A stretch of DNA of 22,529 nt, taken from Bacteroidota bacterium (GTDB lineage: Bacteria; Bacteroidota; Bacteroidia; Chitinophagales; Chitinophagaceae). The notes under the pieces were generated by a model. That model was given only the letters and a program-made list of their open reading frames with translations. It was not told the origin of the DNA and did no database searches. Shown here in pieces: positions 1-5,289 of this stretch (its first letter is position 1; each line of letters starts with the position of its first letter). Made by a program: the position numbers and the translations under genes. Location: the NCBI GenBank assembly GCA_023392185.1, contig JAEVZP010000200.1, positions 1 through 22,529 of the forward strand, in the 5' to 3' direction.

Positions 1-98
1 TAGAGGCCACAAAAGGCACAAAGAAAGCACAGAGGTCCACAAAGACCTAACGGGTGTCTCTGTAGACCTCTGTGAGCACCTCCGTGTTCTCTATGGCC
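1..98. repeat. Imperfect inverted repeat rich in CACAGAG-type words
   Basis: The left half (about 5-49) contains CACAAAG and CACAGAGG words. The right half (about 54-98) read in reverse complement gives similar GGCCATAGAG, CACGGAGG and CACAGAGG words, so the two halves form a long imperfect hairpin. Degenerate elements of this kind are scattered between genes in many environmental bacterial genomes. It may continue to the left of the window. Function unknown; a mobile or recombinogenic intergenic repeat is the most likely reading. Confidence 0.5.
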
Positions 99-160
99 AT
101 TATCATCTTAAAACGAGATTCACGTTAATATCAAGTGTGGACATCTAACCTTTTCATGTC

Positions 161-252
161 AGCCTCACCCCCGGCCCTACCCCAGCCCTTCCCGAAGGGG
201 AGGGAGGTAGCCCCTCCTTCGGAGGGGTTGGGGAGGCCGGAGCGGGGTGACA
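161..252. repeat. GC-rich REP-like element with two hairpins
   Basis: The outer ends read TCACCCCCGGCC on the left and GGCCGGAGCGGGGTGA on the right, which are imperfect reverse complements. Inside are two local hairpins: one around 186-200 (CCCTTC / GAAGGG) and a perfect 7-bp stem at 211-227 (CCCCTCC, loop TTC, GGAGGGG). This architecture fits a short non-coding REP/MITE-like element. It has no U-tract, so I do not call it a terminator. Confidence 0.6.
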
Positions 253-314
253 GATTACCGCTGGAAGAGCCAGATAGTTAAATGGTGAAATCTTCTTCGT
301 CTGCCTTTTTTGTC

Positions 315-333
315 ACCCTGCCGAAGGCAGGGT
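315..333. repeat. Perfect 8-bp hairpin (ACCCTGCC / GGCAGGGT)
   Basis: ACCCTGCC and GGCAGGGT are perfect reverse complements around a GAA loop. A TTTTTT run lies on its left flank (305-311), so read on the minus strand this would be a stem followed by a U-tract. No minus-strand gene ends here, so it is more likely a small dispersed hairpin repeat. Confidence 0.45.
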
Positions 334-476
334 CTGAGGGGCACCCTTGTAAAATTCATAGTTCCCGTTCCGGGATGTAAAAGATAGCGTCTGACACAGA
401 TTCCTGGAACGCTTGGGCTTGAAATTTGAATAGCGCGAAATAGCTTTACAGTCGCTCCCAAATCAACCCTCTTCCC

Positions 477-890
477 ATGCGCCGCATCATCGCTTTTGCC
501 ACCGTCCTGCTCCTTATTTTCTTTCTTGGCTGGAGCTACTGGTATTACTACAATCCCTATGGCGAAGGCACACGGGTGGGGATGTTGCAGAAATTTGCCC
601 GCAAAGGCAATGTCTTTAAAACTTATGAAGGCGAGCTCTTGCAGGAAGGCTTTGGCAACCGCAACGGCGGCCTGATGGCCCAGTACTTCTTTTTCTCGGT
701 TGAAGACGAAGCCGTGGCCGCCGAACTGGAAAAATACCAGGGCCAGAACATCAAGGTGCATTACACCCAATACCGCCGGGCCCTGCCGTGGCGGGGCGAA
801 AATACCAGCAACCGAAATCAGGGCGGCGGCCAATACATCGTGGATCGGGTGGAAGTAGCGCCCGAAACGCCGGGCACGATGCGGTATTGA
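477..890 (+). CDS. Small membrane-anchored protein of unknown function
   Basis: A 137-residue protein starting MRRIIAF, with a single N-terminal hydrophobic segment (about residues 4-24) followed by an aromatic patch (WSYWYYY) and a soluble, mixed-charge domain of about 110 residues. The hydrophobic segment is preceded by two arginines, so it should be an uncleaved anchor or signal with the domain outside the cytoplasm. From memory, similar short proteins are common in Bacteroidota and are sometimes labelled 6-phosphogluconate dehydrogenase in databases; nothing in this sequence supports that enzyme (no nucleotide-binding fold and far too short). It lies 100 bases upstream of the glycyl-tRNA synthetase gene in the same direction, which may be coincidental. 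I do not know its function. Confidence 0.8.
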   Translation: MRRIIAFATVLLLIFFLGWSYWYYYNPYGEGTRVGMLQKFARKGNVFKTYEGELLQEGFGNRNGGLMAQYFFFSVEDEAVAAELEKYQGQNIKVHYTQYRRALPWRGENTSNRNQGGGQYIVDRVEVAPETPGTMRY

Positions 891-974
891 GAAATGGCTC
901 ATGGTTTAATGTGAAAATGGCTCCATGGAATACCTGAAACATGACACATAAAACAGGAATCATGAAACATAGCC

Positions 975-982
975 TACCTTCG
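975..982 (+). promoter_or_regulatory. Possible -7 box (TACCTTCG) for glyQS
   Basis: TACCTTCG matches the Bacteroidota -7 consensus TAnnTTTG with one mismatch and lies 8 bases before the ATG at 991, which would leave the mRNA with almost no leader. I see no good -33 TTTG box upstream, so this is tentative. Confidence 0.35.
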
Positions 983-990
983 CGCCCGCT

Positions 991-2442
991 ATGAACGCTA
1001 CGCCTGCTACGCTGCCCAATCTCATTTCCCACTGCAAGGAATATGGCTTTATCTTTCAATCCTCCGAAGTCTATGACGGTCTGTCGGCCGTGTATGATTA
1101 TGGTCAGAACGGGGTGGAGCTGAAACGCGCCCTGCGTGAGTACTGGTGGAACAGCATGACCCGGATGCACGACAACATCGTGGGCATCGACGCGGCTATT
1201 TTCATGCATCCGCTCGTTTGGAAAGCGTCCGGCCACGTGGACTCGTTTTCCGACCCGATGATCGACAATAAAGACAGCCAGAAGCGCTATCGCGTGGATC
1301 ATCTCATTGAAGCGCACGCCGAAAGCCTGCGCGAGGACGGTGAAGCCAATCCCCGGGGCGAAGCTCTTATTGCCAAAATGGAAGCCCTGCTGGCCGAAGA
1401 CAACCTCGCAGGCCTCAAGGCGCTGATTGAAGAAACCGGGATTAAATGCACCATTTCCGGAACCGCCAACTGGACCGACGTGCGCCAGTTCAATCTCATG
1501 TTCTCCACCGAAATGGGCGCGGTGGCCGACGGCGCCGATAAAGTGTATCTCCGTCCCGAAACGGCGCAGGGTATTTTCGTGAATTTCCTCAACGTGCAGA
1601 AAACAAGCCGGATGAAAATTCCCTTTGGCATTGCCCAAACCGGAAAAGCCTTTCGCAACGAGATTGTGGCGCGCCAGTTTACCTTCCGGATGCGCGAGTT
1701 TGAGCAAATGGAAATGCAGTTTTTCGTGCGCCCCGGTGAGCAAAAGAAGTGGTATGAATACTGGAAGGAAGCGCGCCTGGCCTGGCACCGCAGCCTTGGC
1801 ATTCCGGAAACAGCTTACCGTTTCCACGACCACGTAAAGCTGGCCCACTACGCCGATGCGGCCTGCGATATTGAATTCGATTTCCCGTTTGGTTTTAAAG
1901 AAGTAGAGGGCATCCACTCGCGCACCGATTTTGACCTCAAACAACACGCCGGGCTGAGCGGTAAAAAGCTTACGTATTTCGATACCGAAATCAACCAGCA
2001 CTATATTCCGTATGTGGTAGAAACCTCGATCGGTCTCGACCGCGCGGTGCTGATGGTGCTGAGCCACGCCTACCGCGAAGAAGACCTGAGCACGGACGAA
2101 AAGCAGGACAGCCGCGTGGTGCTTTCCCTGCCGCCCTTCCTCGCGCCGACGAAACTGGCCGTGCTGCCGCTGACTAAAAAAGACGGTCTGCCGGAAATTG
2201 CCCGCGAACTGATGGACACCTGCCGCCGCGATTTCAAATGCTTTTACGAAGAGAAAGACTCGATCGGCAAGCGCTACCGCCGGATGGACGCGCTCGGCAC
2301 GCCATTCTGCGTGACCATTGACCACCAGACCAAAGAAGATGGCACCGTGACCCTGCGCCACCGCGACACGATGCAGCAAGACCGCGTGAAGCTCGAGGAT
2401 GTGCGCCGGATTGTGGGTGAGGCCGTGGCATTTCCGTATTGA
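991..2442 (+). CDS. glyQS: Glycine--tRNA ligase, class II dimeric type
   Basis: This 483-residue enzyme charges tRNA-Gly with glycine in the cytoplasm, via glycyl-adenylate. It is the single-chain alpha2 type found in Bacteroidota, not the GlyQ/GlyS alpha2beta2 type. The N-terminus (ISHCKEYGFIFQSSEVYDGL, residues 12-31) is characteristic. The class II signatures are visible: RPETAQG (188-194), motif 2 with FRNEI (221-225), the glycine-pocket stretch EVEGIHSRTDFDL (about 304-316) and motif 3 ETSIGLDR (344-351). The C-terminal 100 residues match the anticodon-binding domain. Length and motifs are complete, with no frameshift. The ATG at 991 has a -7-like box 8 bases upstream. It appears to be its own transcription unit; the next gene starts 125 bases downstream after a long palindrome. 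Confidence 0.97.
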   Translation: MNATPATLPNLISHCKEYGFIFQSSEVYDGLSAVYDYGQNGVELKRALREYWWNSMTRMHDNIVGIDAAIFMHPLVWKASGHVDSFSDPMIDNKDSQKRYRVDHLIEAHAESLREDGEANPRGEALIAKMEALLAEDNLAGLKALIEETGIKCTISGTANWTDVRQFNLMFSTEMGAVADGADKVYLRPETAQGIFVNFLNVQKTSRMKIPFGIAQTGKAFRNEIVARQFTFRMREFEQMEMQFFVRPGEQKKWYEYWKEARLAWHRSLGIPETAYRFHDHVKLAHYADAACDIEFDFPFGFKEVEGIHSRTDFDLKQHAGLSGKKLTYFDTEINQHYIPYVVETSIGLDRAVLMVLSHAYREEDLSTDEKQDSRVVLSLPPFLAPTKLAVLPLTKKDGLPEIARELMDTCRRDFKCFYEEKDSIGKRYRRMDALGTPFCVTIDHQTKEDGTVTLRHRDTMQQDRVKLEDVRRIVGEAVAFPY

Positions 2443-2488
2443 CGGTTGGTTACGGTAGGGGCACCCTCTGTGGTCGCCTGGTTGCTAT

Positions 2489-2530
2489 CCTACCTGTAGA
2501 GACAAGGCATGCCTTGTCTCTACAGGTAGG
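2489..2530. repeat. Perfect 42-bp palindrome (21-bp arms, no loop)
   Basis: The arms start CCTACCTGTAGAGACAAGG and meet at GGCATGCC, with no mismatch. Flanking CTATC (2484-2488) and GATAG (2533-2537) extend the symmetry after a short interruption. Elements with GTAGAGAC...GTCTCTAC ends are, from memory, dispersed in Bacteroidota and some other genomes. There is no T-run, so it is not a standard terminator for glyQS, though the RNA would form a strong hairpin. Confidence 0.85.
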
Positions 2531-2555
2531 GCGATAGGGTTAATCAGCATTCAAC

Positions 2556-2567
2556 TTTTCCGGAAAA
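2556..2567. repeat. TTTTCCGGAAAA palindrome touching a start codon
   Basis: A 12-bp perfect palindrome ending at the base before the ATG at 2568. It is one of eleven TTTCCGGAAA copies in the window. Confidence 0.8.
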
Positions 2568-2858
2568 ATGATACCTGAAGATGCTTTTTTACCCCTCTAC
2601 GAAGGACAGCCGGAAAGCGCTTTTCTGGCGGCCCTCGAAACCTGGGTCGCCCATTTGATTGCCACTGACCCCGAGCGGCTGCGGCAGATTTTGTATCGGA
2701 TTGATGTTGCGGAGTCGGATGCAGGCCTTGCTGCACTGAGCGACGCGCCCGCCCGGGAACTGGCCCGGCTGATTGCAACGCGGCAAATCCAAAAATGGAA
2801 CTACAAGCAGCAGACGCCGCCCGCCCCCTCACCCGGTGACGAGGATCTTCTTTGGTAG
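2568..2858 (+). CDS. Conserved-looking small protein of unknown function
   Basis: A 96-residue acidic protein with no signal peptide or membrane segment. The first two thirds are probably helical (residues 15-70, with regular Leu/Ile/Ala spacing, for example FLAALETWVAHLIATDPERL), followed by a proline-rich linker and an acidic tail ending DEDLLW. I recall short Bacteroidota proteins with a similar 'E-G-x-P-E ... YR-D-V' layout but know of no assigned function. It starts directly after a TTTTCCGGAAAA palindrome and ends 18 bases before the MbnP-like lipoprotein, so it could be the first gene of a three-gene operon. An alternative is that the downstream pair has its own promoter at 2865-2872 and the linkage is only positional. 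Confidence 0.75.
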   Translation: MIPEDAFLPLYEGQPESAFLAALETWVAHLIATDPERLRQILYRIDVAESDAGLAALSDAPARELARLIATRQIQKWNYKQQTPPAPSPGDEDLLW

Positions 2859-2878
2859 ATGTCGTATATTTACGACAT
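2859..2878. promoter_or_regulatory. Inverted repeat with embedded -7-like box before mbnP-like gene
   Basis: ATGTCGTA (2859-2866) and TACGACAT (2871-2878) are perfect 8-bp arms around TATT. The element fills the gap between the stop at 2856-2858 and the ATG at 2877. It also contains TATATTTA (2865-2872), one mismatch from the -7 consensus TAnnTTTG. A transcript starting there would be essentially leaderless, and a regulator binding the repeat would block it. The overlap of both signals may be chance; there is no clear -33 box. Confidence 0.4.
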
Positions 2879-3662
2879 GAGAAAAATCCGTTCTGGCCTG
2901 CTGTTGCTATGCCTCGTCCTTGTCGCGGCTGCCTGCCGGAAATTACCCGATCCGGTTGCTGCTACTTTGCCGCCGATTGATCATGGGGGCATTGAGGCAC
3001 CCGGTTTCCGGGTGCAGTTTACGCCTACAGTGAGCGGCGTGCCGCTGGTGATGGATTCGGCCTGGTATCGCAATGCCGCCGGCGATAGCTTTCGGGTAAG
3101 CGAACACAAGTATTACGTAAGCAATTTCGTTTTACACAGTGCTGACGGTGCCACGATTCCGCTTCCGGAAACGTACTTTTTAGTAGATGCCCGGTCCGTG
3201 CGTCCGCGCGGGATCCGGGCGGTTCCGCCCGGTACCTACAACCGGATTTCGTTCTTGCTGGGCGTAGACTCGGCGCGCAATGTAAGCGGTGCGCAAACCG
3301 GTGATCTGGAGCAATCCAAAGGCATGTTCTGGGATTGGGATGCCGGTTATATTATGGCTAAAACGGAGGGACAATCGCCTCAAAGTGTCCTTTCCGGCGG
3401 TGTGTTTTACTTTCATATAACCGGATTTGCCGGCAAATACAATGCGCTGCGCACTGTAACGCTTGACCTGCCCATGCCGCTTGAGGTGAAAGCCGGAACG
3501 CAGCCGACCCTTCAGTTGCAGTCCGACCTGGCAAGCTGGTTTTCCGGGCCTTCCCCTTTTGGCTTCGCCGATTTTTCCAGCGTTATGGTGCCCGGACCGC
3601 AGGCGGCTGCCATTGCCGATAATTACTCAAAAGGTATTCGTGTTGTTCGCATTGACCCCTAA
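2877..3662 (+). CDS. MbnP-like metal-binding lipoprotein
   Basis: A 261-residue protein with a lipoprotein signal peptide (MRKIRSG, hydrophobic core, VAAAC with the lipidated Cys at residue 20), so it should sit in the periplasm or outer membrane. The mature part has the MbnP-family pattern: FRVQFTPTVSGVPL (44-57), EHKYYVSNF (76-84), GTYNRISFLLGVDSARN (119-135), the FWDWDAGY stretch (151-158) and VFYFHITGF (176-184). In methanotrophs MbnP binds copper after its partner MbnH oxidises a conserved Trp to kynurenine; W152 or W154 is the natural candidate here, and H77 and H180 are possible ligands, but that is inference. I chose the ATG at 2877, not one 18 bases upstream, because it gives a standard lipoprotein signal. 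The partner peroxidase gene overlaps its 3' end. Confidence 0.88.
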   Translation: MRKIRSGLLLLCLVLVAAACRKLPDPVAATLPPIDHGGIEAPGFRVQFTPTVSGVPLVMDSAWYRNAAGDSFRVSEHKYYVSNFVLHSADGATIPLPETYFLVDARSVRPRGIRAVPPGTYNRISFLLGVDSARNVSGAQTGDLEQSKGMFWDWDAGYIMAKTEGQSPQSVLSGGVFYFHITGFAGKYNALRTVTLDLPMPLEVKAGTQPTLQLQSDLASWFSGPSPFGFADFSSVMVPGPQAAAIADNYSKGIRVVRIDP

Positions 3663-4701
3663 AAACTGCCGTTGGCTTGCCTTTCCTCTGCTTCTCTTGC
3701 TGACAGGGTTGGCGGGCTGCCGTAAAGACCCTGAAATTCCGGAAAACGGGCAGGTGTCAGCCGCCGAAACCGGTTTCCGCATTCCGGCGGGTTGGCCTGC
3801 ACCCCACTATTCTTTTGCGGGTAATGCCTTGAAGCCGGAAATTATCAGACTGGGTAAAAAGCTTTTCAATGATCCGTCGCTTTCGGGCGATGGCAGCGTC
3901 TCCTGCGGCAGCTGTCATCAGCCGGCAGGCGCTTTTTCGCAAACGGGCCACGTGGTGAGCCATGGGGTGGCCGGGCGGCTCGGTACCCGCAACTCACCGG
4001 GCCTTTTCAATCTGGCCTGGCATTCTTCGCTGATGTGGGATGGCGGTGCCAACAACCTTGAAACCCAGATTCTGATTCCCCTTCAAAGCCATGAAGAAAT
4101 GGATCTGACGCCGCAGGCGCTTGTGGAGAAAGTATCTGCTTCGCCGGAATACCAAAGGGATTTCCGGAATGCCTACGGGGATCCCCAGATCAACCTGGCG
4201 CGTATCCTCAAAAGCATGACTCAGTTTGAAGCCACGCTTATCAGCGACCACGCGAAATGGGACCGGGTGCAGCGCGGGGAGGCACACTTTACCCCAGAGG
4301 AGGCAGCAGGCGAAAAGCTTTTCAGTACTCACTGCGGCACTTGCCACAAGCCGCCGCTGTTCACCGATTTTGCCTTTCGCAGCAATGGCCTGACGGCCGG
4401 TGTGGCCAACGATTCGGGCCGGATGCGCATCAGTCGTCAGGCGGCTGACCAATACCGGTTTAAGGTACCTTCCATACGCAACTGGGGCTTTACCGCGCCT
4501 TATTTTCATGATGGCAGGGCAGCCACTTTGGACGCGGTTTTAAAACACTATACCCTTGAAATTGCGGCGCAGCCTCAGCCTTATACCGATCCGCAGCTTC
4601 GGGGCGGCGTTGTGCTGGATGCTCATCAGCAACGTCAGCTGAAGGCATTCCTCCACACGCTGAACGATTCCGCCTTTGTGCAGAACCCGGCTTTCCGGTA
4701 G
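3652..4701 (+). CDS. MbnH/MauG-type di-haem cytochrome c peroxidase lipoprotein
   Basis: A c-type di-haem protein with two CxxCH sites, CGSCH (about 85-89) and CGTCH (about 228-232), typical of the bacterial cytochrome c peroxidase/MauG superfamily. Other family landmarks are LGKKLFNDPSLSGDGSVSC, GTRNSPGLFN and the C-terminal PSIRNWGFTAPYFHDGR. The N-terminus is a lipoprotein signal (LLLLLTGLAGC, Cys 23). No ATG precedes this signal closely: in-frame candidates are TTG at 3652 (used here; it gives MTPKNCRWLAF, 349 residues), GTG at 3640 and TTG at 3643. All overlap the end of the MbnP-like gene (stop 3660-3662), which implies translational coupling. Next to an MbnP-like protein, the likely role is MbnH-like oxidation of a tryptophan in that partner and not simple H2O2 detoxification; this is inferred from context. 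Confidence 0.88.
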   Translation: MTPKNCRWLAFPLLLLLTGLAGCRKDPEIPENGQVSAAETGFRIPAGWPAPHYSFAGNALKPEIIRLGKKLFNDPSLSGDGSVSCGSCHQPAGAFSQTGHVVSHGVAGRLGTRNSPGLFNLAWHSSLMWDGGANNLETQILIPLQSHEEMDLTPQALVEKVSASPEYQRDFRNAYGDPQINLARILKSMTQFEATLISDHAKWDRVQRGEAHFTPEEAAGEKLFSTHCGTCHKPPLFTDFAFRSNGLTAGVANDSGRMRISRQAADQYRFKVPSIRNWGFTAPYFHDGRAATLDAVLKHYTLEIAAQPQPYTDPQLRGGVVLDAHQQRQLKAFLHTLNDSAFVQNPAFR

Positions 4702-4736
4702 CAGGCAGGCAGTGTGAAACCGGAAAAAAGGCCGGA

Positions 4737-4746
4737 TTTCCGGAAA
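4737..4746. repeat. TTTCCGGAAA palindrome
   Basis: Intergenic copy between the di-haem peroxidase stop and the small membrane protein gene at 4856. Confidence 0.75.
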
Positions 4747-4855
4747 GACGACCTTTGGGAAGCAGTGCTTCGCAGGCTTAAAAAATACACTGTGGCATGT
4801 TTTTGTATTTCTGGTGACAGTACCCTCTCTTTTTTCACCAAACCTCTTTTCAATC

Positions 4856-5086
4856 ATGCTTCAGAAAATCTCTCAGCAACTCTCGCTTACGATTCTGGCC
4901 CTTTGCGTCAGCATTGTTTCTTTCGCCCAGGACGGCACCAAGAAACTGGACGTCGATATTGATGTTAACAAAGGCGGCGACTCGGGTGCGGGCTTTCTCA
5001 ACAACCCGGTTGTCTGGATTATCGGAGCGGCCGTTTTCATCCTGCTGCTCGTGGCTTTGATGCGGGGGAATAAGCGCAGCGCATAG
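4856..5086 (+). CDS. Small signal-peptide and transmembrane protein
   Basis: A 76-residue protein starting at the ATG at 4856 (an in-frame ATG at 4814 would add 14 residues before an otherwise standard signal peptide). Residues 1-23 form a signal peptide ending SFA before QDGTKK. A short acidic segment with alternating Asp (LDVDIDVNKGG) follows, then one transmembrane helix (about 52-69, VVWIIGAAVFILLLVAL) and a basic tail (RGNKRSA). Small proteins of this layout occur in Bacteroidota, but I know of no function. It is separated from the peroxidase gene by 154 bases and followed by an inverted repeat, so it is probably a separate unit. Confidence 0.75.
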   Translation: MLQKISQQLSLTILALCVSIVSFAQDGTKKLDVDIDVNKGGDSGAGFLNNPVVWIIGAAVFILLLVALMRGNKRSA

Positions 5087-5109
5087 GCCTCTTAGCCTCG
5101 CCCCCGGCT

Positions 5110-5162
5110 CCTCTTGTCATCCTGAGCTTGTCGAAGGATGACAAGCTCAGGATGACAAGAGG
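5110..5162. repeat. Inverted repeat with perfect 23-bp arms and 7-base loop
   Basis: The left arm is 5110-5132 (containing CTTGTCATCCTGAGCTTGTC) and the right arm 5140-5162, perfect reverse complements around GAAGGAT. The core CCTGAGCTTGTCGAAGG is a word I recall from dispersed intergenic repeats in many bacterial genomes. It lies between convergent genes and could end transcription mechanically, but it has no T-run on either side. Confidence 0.85.
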
Positions 5163-5237
5163 GGTAACGGCACAATGAAGCCGGCAATTTTCCGGAAGTT
5201 ACCAGCTTTAAGTACGGATATTCCTTTCCAACTAAAA

Positions 5238-5264
5238 AAGCCCGCTGTTTGGCACAGCGGGCTT
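5238..5264 (-). terminator. Intrinsic terminator of the efflux operon
   Basis: AAGCCCGCTGT (5238-5248) pairs perfectly with ACAGCGGGCTT (5254-5264) around a 5-base loop. The A-run at 5234-5239 becomes a U-tract when read on the minus strand. It lies 25 bases after the stop of the RND pump gene, as expected for the end of the marR-tolC-hlyD-RND operon. Confidence 0.88.
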
Positions 5265-5271
5265 CTTCTAC

Positions 5272-5281
5272 TTTCCGGAAA
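5272..5281. repeat. TTTCCGGAAA palindrome
   Basis: Copy just downstream of the RND pump stop codon, between it and the terminator. A shorter TTCCGGAA copy is at 5190-5197 on the other side of the terminator. Confidence 0.75.
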
Positions 5282-5289
5282 TTCTTCTC

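Larger units (their letters stand above)
1..476. other. Gene-free leader region with repeat-like structures
   Basis: No convincing coding region lies in this stretch; the open frame on the minus strand here is antisense to the following gene and looks non-coding. It holds three separate inverted-repeat structures (annotated individually at 1-98, 161-252 and 315-333). A possible -7 box, TAGCTTTA, lies at 441-448, 28 bases before the ATG at 477. The remaining sequence shows nothing I can name. Confidence 0.6.

Noticed and set aside
1..340. CRISPR array
   Set aside because: There are no regularly spaced direct repeats with unique spacers and no cas genes; the structures are inverted repeats.
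751..2379. Long open frame antisense to glyQS (542 codons)
   Set aside because: The sense strand encodes a full-length glycyl-tRNA synthetase with all motifs; the antisense frame is a by-product of its codon composition and has no recognisable domain.
2489..2530. Terminator of glyQS
   Set aside because: The palindrome is strong but has no U-tract on either strand; called a repeat instead.
3559..3651. ATG at 3559 as start of the di-haem peroxidase
   Set aside because: It would overlap the MbnP-like gene by 104 bases and place 31 residues before an otherwise normal lipoprotein signal.
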